Positions 51,553-59,269 of a stretch of 59,761 nucleotides of DNA are shown piece by piece; within the stretch, counting starts at the first letter, position 1, and every line of letters starts with the position of its first letter. A model generated the notes under the pieces. It worked only from the letters and a program-made list of their open reading frames with translations, was not told where the DNA came from and did not search any database. The DNA lies in assembly GCF_000757725.1 (NCBI RefSeq), contig NZ_JJMU01000074.1, positions 1-59,761 of the forward strand, written 5' to 3'. Made by a program: the position numbers and the translations under genes. The stretch is from Sphingobacterium deserti (GTDB taxonomy: Bacteria > Bacteroidota > Bacteroidia > Sphingobacteriales > Sphingobacteriaceae).

Positions 51553-52239
51553 TTATGAAATATAAATCCTTGTGTATAATTTTTCATGTTGCATGCAGCG
51601 TAAGTCTTGTGCTATGCAACAATTTCCCAGCATAGACTCTTCCATGTCTTTTTGAGTTGAAACGAGATCCTTAATTAAATCTTGCATGCTAAATAATATC
51701 TTTTGGCCCTCGGTCTGGCTTATCGGAACTAACTTGGCACAATTCGTCACTATTCCGTTCAGGGTATTGTAGTAAAATGCGCTGAGCGCGTCCTCGAAAC
51801 TGATCTGCTGGTACTGTGCATACATGGCAAAGGCGATAGCATAATGCCCTCCCGCTTCTCCTGTTTGAATAGCTTCCAAATATGCCTTACCGCGTCTTAT
51901 CGATTTAAAGCTTTCGACAACTTTCAGAAATCGTATTGCAAGTTTTCGACTCGCCTCTCTTATCTCGTAGGGTGATTTCAATGAGGATACCAACGTATCT
52001 AACTCAATCAATTTACGCATCGAAAATTTACCTGAGCAGATCTCCCATGCTCTTAAAAAGAATGCCGCGTCGTTGTAGTACACATTGTGTTTCAACATCG
52101 TCTCTGCGTAGCTTCGTGTCGATTCCACATCGTGCACGATTCTTTTATGGATATAGGTTTCTAATCCGTAAGAATGTGTAAAACTTCCGATTGGAAACAC
52201 AGAGTCATTAATCTGCAGCAGTGTCAACAAAGGATTCAT
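51553..52239 (-). CDS. ureF: Urease accessory protein UreF
   Basis: A 228-residue all-helical protein opening with the typical LLTLLQINDSVFPIGSFTHSYGLE. It continues with HYAIAFAMYAQYQQISFEDALSAFYYNTLNGIVTNCAKLVP, the conserved dimer and UreG-contact region. It acts with UreD as the GTPase-regulating module of nickel loading. Its ATG lies 32 bases inside the end of ureE, a long overlap. Confidence 0.93.
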   Translation of the reverse strand: MNPLLTLLQINDSVFPIGSFTHSYGLETYIHKRIVHDVESTRSYAETMLKHNVYYNDAAFFLRAWEICSGKFSMRKLIELDTLVSSLKSPYEIREASRKLAIRFLKVVESFKSIRRGKAYLEAIQTGEAGGHYAIAFAMYAQYQQISFEDALSAFYYNTLNGIVTNCAKLVPISQTEGQKILFSMQDLIKDLVSTQKDMEESMLGNCCIAQDLRCMQHEKLYTRIYIS

Positions 52240-52735
52240 GTATCGTTTTTGCTAATGTGATTTTAAATTTTGTTTTCCGCGTCCACGCATGGATCTTCAG
52301 CGTTTGCGTTTGTTCCAACGTACGTTCTTCGATACGTGTTGCGATAGCCCGCTTTTCGAATAGCACACGTAGCGGTTCTTCAAAGGCAATAAGTACTTCA
52401 TCTGCTGAAGGTATCGCAATGGGCAAATGCCTGTTCCCTATCTCGAAACAAACACTTGCCATTTCGATCTTATTTTTTGGCTGTATAACAAGGCACATAC
52501 AGGGTAATATCTTCACCACGATGCAGGATTGTGCGTCCCTAAAAAGGACATCACCATCCTGCAGGGCTACCCCTGTTAGGTTTCTGAAACCAATCTCCTG
52601 TCCGTTCCGTGTAAACTTCCGAAGCACACCTCTATCGAGCTCATGCCATGCTAAGTCCAAAAAATCCAGATTAAGATCGGCGAACCCATCAGCGCCGTGT
52701 AGGATATTGCCTGCTATGCCTTGTGACAGAATCAT
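52208..52735 (-). CDS. ureE: Urease accessory metallochaperone UreE
   Basis: A 175-residue UreE with an N-terminal peptide-binding domain (DFLDLAWHELDRGVLRKFTR; GQEIGFRN) and a C-terminal metal domain with FEIGNRHLPIAI, the conserved nickel histidine. It lacks a His-rich tail. It starts within the ureC stop (TAATG) and ends 32 bases into ureF. It differs clearly in sequence from the second UreE at 48474, so the two are old paralogues rather than a recent duplication. Confidence 0.9.
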   Translation of the reverse strand: MILSQGIAGNILHGADGFADLNLDFLDLAWHELDRGVLRKFTRNGQEIGFRNLTGVALQDGDVLFRDAQSCIVVKILPCMCLVIQPKNKIEMASVCFEIGNRHLPIAIPSADEVLIAFEEPLRVLFEKRAIATRIEERTLEQTQTLKIHAWTRKTKFKITLAKTIHESFVDTAAD

Positions 52736-54588
52736 TAAAATAAGAAATAACGCTGTGCCATAGGAAGTTCAGCCAGCGGTTCGCAGCGTGCTAACACACC
52801 ATCCACTGTTACATCATACGTTTCGGGATCTACAACAATATTTGGTGTGGCATCATTATGCACCATATCCTTTTTCATTACCGTACGACAGCCCATTACA
52901 GGTAAGCTTTTCCGAGCAAGTTTCAGCGAATCAATCGTTCCATTCTCGATGGATACTTTTGAAACGAAGTTGAAACATATGCTACTTAAAGCTTTACCAA
53001 AATTTCCGAACATCTGCCGATAGACAATCGGCTGTGGTGTTGGTATAGACGCATTTGCGTCGCCCATTTTCGAACCTAAGATCATCCCGCCTTTGATAAT
53101 CATTTCTGGCTTGACACCAAATAGCTCTGGCTTCCACAAAACGAGATCCGCATATTTTCCTGCCTCGATAGATCCTACGTAACTATCAATACCGTGCGCT
53201 TTAGCCGGGTTGATCGTAAACTTGGAAACGTACCGCTTTACTCTAAAATTATCATGACCTGTCCCTTTGTCACTCTCCAAAGCACCACGTTGAACTTTCA
53301 TTTTATGCGCGGTCTGGAATGTTCTGGAGATAACCTCACCAACGCGGCCCATCGCCTGGCTATCCGAGCTCATAATAGAAAACACACCCATATCCTGAAG
53401 AATATCCTCAGCGGCGATTGTTTGCGGACGAATGCGAGAATCGGCGAAAGCCACATCTTCCTTGACATTTTTATCTAAATGGTGACAAACCATCAACATG
53501 TCTAAATGCTCTTCAGCCGTGTTTACTGTGAATGGCTTAGTCGGGTTGGTGGATGCCGGCAAGATGTTCGGGTACATCGATATTTTGATAATGTCTGGGG
53601 CGTGGCCACCACCTGCACCTTCGGTGTGGAACGTGTGAATTACACGTCCATTGATTGCAGCTACGGTGTCTTCTAAAAATCCAGCTTCGTTCAGTGTATC
53701 TGTGTGTATGGCCACCTGTACATCATATTTATCAGCAACTTTTAAAGCAGCGTCGATTGTTGATGGCGTAGCCCCCCAGTCTTCGTGAATCTTGACACCC
53801 AATGCACCTGCTTCGATTTGCTCTTCAATAGGTCTTGTTGTCGAAACATTTCCTTTTCCAAAGAAACCTACATTTATAGGTAAGTTTTCAAACGCTTCCA
53901 ACATTTTATGGATAAACCATTTACCCGATGTTACGGTCGTTGCATTCGTTCCATCGGCCGGTCCTGTACCACCACCAATAAAGGTGGTTACACCGCTATA
54001 AAGGGCAGTCTCGATCTGCGTCGGGCTTATAAAGTGGATGTGTGTGTCGATCCCCCCGGCAGTCATGATCATCCCAGCACCGCCATGCACTTCTGTTGAA
54101 GGCCCAATAATCATTCCTTCTGTTACGCCATCCTGTACATCCGGATTTCCAGCTTTACCAACGCCAACTATCTTTCCATCTTTAATACCCACATCAGCTT
54201 TTACAATGCCCCAATGGTCGATGATAATAACGTTGTTTATACAAAAATCGAGCACGTCTTCATCGCGCAAAGCACGCGCCGACTGGCCCATACCATCACG
54301 AATTGTCTTTCCGCCGCCAAATTTATTTTCTTCACCATACACGGCGAAATCCTTTTCAATTTCGATCAACAGCTCCGTGTCTGCCAAACGAACTCTATCA
54401 CCAGTTGTCGGACCAAAAAGCGAGGCATATTTATCCCGAGGTATATAAAGTTCACCATCCACATAGCGGATCGATGATTTATCAAGTCCTAGCTTTTGGA
54501 GACCTAAAGCATTTAATTTCGTCGTAGCGACACTCGCCGAAGCTAGCCCCACGATCTTTATCCAGTCTCTTCTATTCCATTCACCCAT
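52735..54588 (-). CDS. ureC: Urease alpha subunit UreC with twin-arginine N-terminal extension
   Basis: The catalytic urease subunit hydrolysing urea to ammonia and carbamate. All active-site residues are present, offset by 49 from Klebsiella numbering: H183 and H185 (DTHIHF), carbamylated K266 and H268 (GVKIHED), H295, H321, flap C368-H369 and D409. It has 617 residues, against about 567-570 for usual UreC. The extra N-terminus reads MGEWNRRDWIKIVGLASASV and continues to YIPRDKYASLFGPTTGD, where normal UreC begins. NRRDWIK plus a mildly hydrophobic stretch looks like a Tat signal. No ATG lies between, so the ATG at 54588 is the natural start; a GTG near residue 43 is the only alternative noted. 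Confidence 0.95.
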   Translation of the reverse strand: MGEWNRRDWIKIVGLASASVATTKLNALGLQKLGLDKSSIRYVDGELYIPRDKYASLFGPTTGDRVRLADTELLIEIEKDFAVYGEENKFGGGKTIRDGMGQSARALRDEDVLDFCINNVIIIDHWGIVKADVGIKDGKIVGVGKAGNPDVQDGVTEGMIIGPSTEVHGGAGMIMTAGGIDTHIHFISPTQIETALYSGVTTFIGGGTGPADGTNATTVTSGKWFIHKMLEAFENLPINVGFFGKGNVSTTRPIEEQIEAGALGVKIHEDWGATPSTIDAALKVADKYDVQVAIHTDTLNEAGFLEDTVAAINGRVIHTFHTEGAGGGHAPDIIKISMYPNILPASTNPTKPFTVNTAEEHLDMLMVCHHLDKNVKEDVAFADSRIRPQTIAAEDILQDMGVFSIMSSDSQAMGRVGEVISRTFQTAHKMKVQRGALESDKGTGHDNFRVKRYVSKFTINPAKAHGIDSYVGSIEAGKYADLVLWKPELFGVKPEMIIKGGMILGSKMGDANASIPTPQPIVYRQMFGNFGKALSSICFNFVSKVSIENGTIDSLKLARKSLPVMGCRTVMKKDMVHNDATPNIVVDPETYDVTVDGVLARCEPLAELPMAQRYFLF

Positions 54589-54605
54589 TGCGATTCTGTT
54601 TTAAG

Positions 54606-54977
54606 TTATTGAGAAGATTTATAGTTTTGTTTTTTCATTTTGGCAATTGCCTCGTTCTTCACCTTATCCTTAGTGTAGTTTCCGTTGGTCAAACCGTTGA
54701 ATCCGTGTATTTCCTTGGCGCCGCCAATTTCCACGAGGATGACGTCTTTTTTCTCACCCGGCTCAAATCGCACGGCTGTACTCGCCGGTATATTGAGACG
54801 CATGCCGAAGGTTTTTTCACGGTCGAATGCCAATGCTTTATTGACCTCAAAAAAATGATAGTGTGAACCTACTTGTATAGGTCGATCGCCAGTATTGGCT
54901 ACAGAAACCGTCACCGTGCGGTAACCCGCATTCGCTTTGATGTCGTCTGCTTTTAAAAAGTATTCTCCAGGTACCAT
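54606..54977 (-). CDS. ureB: Urease beta subunit UreB
   Basis: A 123-residue structural subunit: MVPGEYFLKADDIKANAG, then VSVANTGDRPIQVGSHYHFFEVNKALAFDR and GMRLNIPASTAVRFEPGEKKDV, all classical UreB segments. A Lys-rich C-terminal tail (about residues 103-123) is somewhat longer than in short forms. It has no signal peptide. It lies between ureA (19 bases) and ureC (17 bases). It is separate from ureA, unlike the fused Helicobacter arrangement. Confidence 0.95.
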   Translation of the reverse strand: MVPGEYFLKADDIKANAGYRTVTVSVANTGDRPIQVGSHYHFFEVNKALAFDREKTFGMRLNIPASTAVRFEPGEKKDVILVEIGGAKEIHGFNGLTNGNYTKDKVKNEAIAKMKKQNYKSSQ

Positions 54978-54996
54978 AAGTATCTCTATTTATTTG

Positions 54997-55299
54997 TTAA
55001 CGTATAGGGTTATGAACAGTAACCAGTTTGGTTCCATCCGGGAAAGTAACTTCAATCTGTACATCGTGGATCATTTCGGCAACGCCCTCCATCACCTGTC
55101 GGCGCTTCAGCAGCGTGGTTCCCCATTCCATAAGTTCGGCTACACTTTTTCCATCTCTTGCTTTTTCCATTAATTCGGCACTGATGTAGGCTATACTTTC
55201 AGGGTAATTCAGTTTTAAACCCCTTTTCAATCGCTTTGCCGCTAGTTCTCCTGCTAGATGCAACATCAACTTTTCAGTTTCTCTTGGTGTTAAATGCAT
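54997..55299 (-). CDS. ureA: Urease gamma subunit UreA
   Basis: A 100-residue structural subunit, MHLTPRETEKLMLHLAGELA, with KRGLKLNYPESIAYISAEL and the C-terminal VQIEVTFPDGTKLVTVHNPI, typical in every part. There is no signal peptide. First urease gene of the operon, 41 bases after the porin gene. Confidence 0.96.
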   Translation of the reverse strand: MHLTPRETEKLMLHLAGELAAKRLKRGLKLNYPESIAYISAELMEKARDGKSVAELMEWGTTLLKRRQVMEGVAEMIHDVQIEVTFPDGTKLVTVHNPIR

Positions 55300-55340
55300 G
55301 CTGTTTGACTATAAAATAAAACCATCATATTCTTTATATT

Positions 55341-56540
55341 TTAATAAACCGGAATGGTAAAATACCCGCCCAATGCCAATCTGTTAAATTGTGTCTTGGC
55401 AAGCGCCGTCCGTTCCGCATAGGAAATACTGTTCCCTATGTATCCTAAGTAAAATCGGAAATCCTGCTTTTTAAAGGGTTTATGTTGCAAGGCCGCGAAG
55501 TAGGTGTAGTTTGTTCGGAAATCATTCCCTAACGCATCATCATCTCTACTGCCTACCGTTTCCACAGCGCCTTTGACCGCTATCTCCCACTTATCCGTAA
55601 GAAACTGGTCGTATCGCACTACTGCGGATTTGTAGGTTACGTTTTGAGCCAGCTGTCGCGCTTCGCCCGTAAGTGCATAAAAGTCATTAATAGCCCGTGA
55701 AGCTATCAGCGCATGGTCAGTTCCCATATGCGTATACTGGAGATCAAGATAAACCATCTGCCGCTCTGTTTTAAACTTATTAGCTAGGGATATAGCTTGT
55801 GTTGGTCTACCTTCAGCAAATTGAGCTAAATTATATGACCATTTTGTCTGGAAACGACGATCTGCAAACGCCCCCGTCCAAGTCAAATAGCCCCCTAAAG
55901 GAGCTTTTGCGCGTTGGATACTTCCTAAAGCAAAACCGTTACTCGTTAGGTGGTTGTCGAATGTATTGTTTACAGTGTTGTATAGCTGTAGATGCAGGCC
56001 GTGGTTGCTATTCACTTGATAAGAAAGCTTACCACCTACTACGAAAAGATTCAGTATACGATCAACATAATCTGTAAACATAAATTCATAGATAGGGTTG
56101 TTTTCAAATTCATAGGAGCCTACCATCGCACTTTGCTTACCAAGGCTAACCATCCATTTATTTTGCTTACCAAACTTATAATCCACCTGTGCGAAATCTA
56201 GTGCTTGCGATGAATTATCCAAGCCGGACTGTGCAAACGATCGGTTCAGCCTAAACCGGATTTTGTATGATAATCGATCGTTATACTCTCCATGAAACAG
56301 TATGCGTGCCTCGTCTAGGTTGAAGCGTGTTAGCGCTTCCTCTTTTCCCAGGTTATCCGCATCTAATGCTGCACGCAGCAAAAAATCAAATTTAAACAGC
56401 TGTGCACGGTCTGGTTCCTTCGAAGCTAACGAGTCAGTTTGGGAATCATCATTCCTATTTAGGAGTGAAGAGCGAGCTTCCTGAGCAGACAAAGCAGACA
56501 GGGAAAATAGTGCGGCAAAAATGAGTGAGAATTGTTTCAT
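55341..56540 (-). CDS. Outer-membrane porin (phosphate-selective porin O/P-like)
   Basis: A 399-residue outer-membrane barrel with a signal peptide (MKQFSLIFAALFSLSALSAQ). The body shows alternating beta strands typical of the OprO/OprP-like family: DEARILFHGEYNDRLSYKIR, FAQVDYKFGKQNKWMVSLGK, FFTIPVY-like C-terminal strand (GGYFTIPVY) with an aromatic before the end. It is the first gene of the urease block, 41 bases before ureA. It may pass urea, or a nickel ligand, through the outer membrane; the family name gives no specificity here. Confidence 0.75.
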   Translation of the reverse strand: MKQFSLIFAALFSLSALSAQEARSSLLNRNDDSQTDSLASKEPDRAQLFKFDFLLRAALDADNLGKEEALTRFNLDEARILFHGEYNDRLSYKIRFRLNRSFAQSGLDNSSQALDFAQVDYKFGKQNKWMVSLGKQSAMVGSYEFENNPIYEFMFTDYVDRILNLFVVGGKLSYQVNSNHGLHLQLYNTVNNTFDNHLTSNGFALGSIQRAKAPLGGYLTWTGAFADRRFQTKWSYNLAQFAEGRPTQAISLANKFKTERQMVYLDLQYTHMGTDHALIASRAINDFYALTGEARQLAQNVTYKSAVVRYDQFLTDKWEIAVKGAVETVGSRDDDALGNDFRTNYTYFAALQHKPFKKQDFRFYLGYIGNSISYAERTALAKTQFNRLALGGYFTIPVY

Positions 56541-56617
56541 AAAGTAAAGTGAAATACCTTTTCATCAAGTATATCACCTCCGCTTTAGAAAGCTATAAGA
56601 ATAACATTAAAATAGTC

Positions 56618-58003
56618 TTAGAGAGTATTGGTAATTGGTAATAGGATACGAACATTTGTGCCCTCCCCCTCCTTCGAGCGAAGTAAAAGATCGCCATCGT
56701 GATGGTCAATAATATTTTTTGCTAGCAATAAACCGAGTCCAGTTCCGTGGATATCGTGCACATTAGAAGCACGATAGAAAGAATCGTAAACAAATTTTTG
56801 CTCTTGATCAGGGATACCGATCCCTGTGTCATCGATATCGATGGCTACGTTACTTTTTTGTATACTTAGTGATATAATCACATCGCCATCTTTTCCATAT
56901 TTACAGGCATTGGAAACAATATTACTGAGTGCGATGAAGAGTAAATCAGCATTCCCATATACTTCTAACGCTCCGGCATCTTCAGGCAGCGCGTCAAAAT
57001 CCAATTGAATGGATTGGTGATGAATAGCTTTTCGCTCGGAGTCGATCACTTTAAACAATACCTCATCAATACGTACCAAGTGATAGTCATTTTTCGTATC
57101 ATCCAACCCAGAACGAGCTATCATAAGCAAGCTATTGATCATCGTAATGATACGATCAGTTTCTGTGACGATATTTTGTACCGAGGATACTGTATCCTCA
57201 CTCAATTTATCTTCCTTGAGTATGAGTTCAGCTTCACCGCGAATAATGGTTAAGGGCGTACGAAAAGAATGGGATGCATTTGCTATAAAGCGTTTTTGTG
57301 ATTTTACAGAGATTTCAAGTCTGCTAATCATATCGTTGAAACTGTCGATAAGCATCGTTACTTCATCCTTCACGTCATTGGTTTTTTGCAGTCGGAGGTC
57401 GAGTTTTGATATACTGATCTTATCTATTCCTTCATTAATAACGGCTATTGGCCGCATAATATGTTTAGCAAATAGATAGGAGATTAAGGCAACGATGACA
57501 GCGCAAAATAGACCTGCATGAACCAGTGTGCGATCCAACTTCACCTGCTCTCCCAAACCATAATCGTCTCTACCTGACGATACGATGATCAAATCCTTAC
57601 TGTTGTGGTCATTTTCAAAATATAAAGCAAGGTAGGCCGTATCACCGTGCATATATTGCGCCTTGCCCGAAGAGATCACGTCTTTGTAGAAAGATGGAGG
57701 AACGGGCAAGCTGGGTCTATTTTTAACCGTTGTTTGGCCACTGTCGATAGGGATGATGTAATCCTTACCTGCCGATAGTTGCCGAAGGTAAGTCCGCATA
57801 ATTTCATAATAAATCTCGTTGATGTGCTCTTCCTCTTCGATGATGTGCTTCCCGACTATCTGCGCATTTTCTTCTAGGCGATGAAAGAATTTAGTCCGGA
57901 GACTGTCCCACGTAAAATAGGATATATAGATAGCAAAGCCTACAATAAGCGCCCAGCATATAAGGTTGAAAAGAAGAATTATTTTAGTTCTTAACTTCAT
58001 CAA
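56618..58003 (-). CDS. Sensor histidine kinase
   Basis: A 461-residue inner-membrane kinase. TM1 spans about residues 8-28, a periplasmic sensor about 30-160, TM2 about 165-182, and HAMP about 183-235. The dimerisation domain has the phospho-acceptor NASHSFRTPLTIIRGEAEL (H-box with S-F instead of E-L). The ATP domain has N box NIVSNACKYG, G1 DIDDTGIGIPD and G2 GTGLGLLLAKNII. The sensor region includes GKHIIEEEEHINEIYYE, a possible metal-binding stretch. It overlaps the regulator gene by 20 bases and lies 77 bases before the porin of the urease operon. Confidence 0.9.
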   Translation of the reverse strand: MMKLRTKIILLFNLICWALIVGFAIYISYFTWDSLRTKFFHRLEENAQIVGKHIIEEEEHINEIYYEIMRTYLRQLSAGKDYIIPIDSGQTTVKNRPSLPVPPSFYKDVISSGKAQYMHGDTAYLALYFENDHNSKDLIIVSSGRDDYGLGEQVKLDRTLVHAGLFCAVIVALISYLFAKHIMRPIAVINEGIDKISISKLDLRLQKTNDVKDEVTMLIDSFNDMISRLEISVKSQKRFIANASHSFRTPLTIIRGEAELILKEDKLSEDTVSSVQNIVTETDRIITMINSLLMIARSGLDDTKNDYHLVRIDEVLFKVIDSERKAIHHQSIQLDFDALPEDAGALEVYGNADLLFIALSNIVSNACKYGKDGDVIISLSIQKSNVAIDIDDTGIGIPDQEQKFVYDSFYRASNVHDIHGTGLGLLLAKNIIDHHDGDLLLRSKEGEGTNVRILLPITNTL

Positions 58004-58682
58004 TTTCCTTTAGAACATATCCCATCCCGACAACAGTATGTAAGAGCTTTTTGTCATACCCTTTATCTATTTTATTCCGCAAATAATTGATATAGACATC
58101 TACTACATTCGTACTAAGATTGAAATCCATACCCCAAACGCTTTCCAATATATCTACCCTTGACACCACCTTTCGCTGATTCTTGATTAGGTATTCAAGC
58201 AAACGAAACTCGGTAGCGGTTAGTATGATCTCATTATCCTGCCTTATCGCGATTTTACTATCGTAATCGAGCAGAAGGTCAGAAAAATTTAAATTGTTAG
58301 GACTTTCTACCTTATCTACTACCGTTACTTTTCTAGAAACCCGACTAACACGAGCTCTAAGCTCGTCCATATGAAATGGCTTTGTTAAATAATCATCCGC
58401 ATCATTTCTGAAACCATCGACGATATCCTCAGGTTGGTCCAGTGCAGAAAGAATAAGTATAGAAACGTCGCGATTGGAAGATCGTATATTTTGACAAACC
58501 TTTAGGCCATCCATCCCGGGCAGCATAATATCTAAGATAATTAAATCATAGTTCCCCGCCCTTGCCATTTCTAGACCGGTAAGCCCATTAAGCGCTACCG
58601 AAATATTAAAGTTTAAATCCGAAAGACCGCGTCTAATAAGTGAAACCACCGAACTGTCGTCTTCTATCAATAATATTTCCAT
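57984..58682 (-). CDS. OmpR-family response regulator
   Basis: A 232-residue two-domain regulator. The receiver has the acidic pair ED near residues 7-8, phospho-acceptor aspartate in LIILDIMLPGMDG (about residue 51), and lysine in DYLTKPFHMDELRARV. The winged-helix DNA-binding domain (about 130-228) has ILTATEFRLLEYLIKNQRKVVSRVDILESVWG and VDVYINYLRNKID. It is translationally coupled to the kinase by overlap. A 10-bp direct repeat lies just upstream. Its likely targets are itself and possibly the urease-nickel operon directly downstream. Confidence 0.92.
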   Translation of the reverse strand: MEILLIEDDSSVVSLIRRGLSDLNFNISVALNGLTGLEMARAGNYDLIILDIMLPGMDGLKVCQNIRSSNRDVSILILSALDQPEDIVDGFRNDADDYLTKPFHMDELRARVSRVSRKVTVVDKVESPNNLNFSDLLLDYDSKIAIRQDNEIILTATEFRLLEYLIKNQRKVVSRVDILESVWGMDFNLSTNVVDVYINYLRNKIDKGYDKKLLHTVVGMGYVLKEIDEVKN

Positions 58683-58704
58683 TACATCTTTATTTATACC
58701 GCAA

Positions 58705-58737
58705 AATATGTTGTACCAGCTCGCGATAATATGTTGT
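58705..58737. promoter_or_regulatory. Direct repeat upstream of the response regulator
   Basis: AATATGTTGT occurs at 58705-58714 and again at 58728-58737, on the same face about two helical turns apart. It lies 23-55 bases before the regulator's ATG. OmpR-type regulators usually bind direct repeats, so this is a candidate autoregulatory site; no experimental or second-site support is available in the window. Confidence 0.35.
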
Positions 58738-58929
58738 CACTTATGCGGCAAGGTATAAACTATTTCCTTCAATGATACGATTTTTCATGGTTTTTTTCAC
58801 CATCTAATCTGATATTTTGACATATTTTTAGCTTATCATTACGATAGGAAGAATAGTTTGGCTAATCTATCACCCTAAATGTTTTTGGTGAAATAGAAAC
58901 GGTTTGTCTGTAATGTTCTTATGGTATGT

Positions 58930-59160
58930 TTAAAATTCTGTTACCAATATATGCCTACCAATAAAATCGGAGAGTTCTTCGAGATCGCCGCCAGAATAGG
59001 AAAATGTACCGTCCTCTATGTCAAACGAAAAGACATAGACTTTGTTCGCTACTTCCATATCGACGACCTCAAAACTATTTTCGTTACGTCCGGGATAATA
59101 TATAAATTCCTTTTTTTTGCCGTCTTTTTCTAGTTTCAAGTGTCTTTCAGATGGATGCAT
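58930..59160 (-). CDS. Small hypothetical protein (76 aa)
   Basis: An ATG-initiated frame coding for a charged small protein: MHPSERHLKLEKDGKKKEFI then strand-like ENSFEVVDMEVANKVYVFSFDIEDGTFSYSGGDLEELSDF. No signal peptide and no motif known to me. Its balanced composition and clear start favour a real gene over the shorter opposite-strand frame. It is the last gene before the right-hand repeats. Function unknown. Confidence 0.5.
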   Translation of the reverse strand: MHPSERHLKLEKDGKKKEFIYYPGRNENSFEVVDMEVANKVYVFSFDIEDGTFSYSGGDLEELSDFIGRHILVTEF

Positions 59161-59269
59161 ATTGTGGTTTTTTCAATTTAAATATAGCACAATCGGTAGC
59201 CGTAAATGGTTTTGAGAATAGATAGTATTTAGATTTTAGTACTTAGTATGTAGAACTTGTACGGTGTAC

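Noticed and set aside
55300..58683. Nickel-cobalt riboswitch or NikR-type operator upstream of the urease block
   Set aside because: No conserved riboswitch core and no NikR-like inverted repeat could be recognised by eye.
935..58763. ATAGTTTATACC at 935-946 matches in reverse complement GGTATAAACTAT at 58752-58763, both beside GCGGCAAG
   Set aside because: Short AT-rich match between two unrelated intergenic sites; probably chance.
58921..59133. Plus-strand frame of 70 codons opposite the small hypothetical protein
   Set aside because: The minus-strand frame has a clear ATG and better composition.
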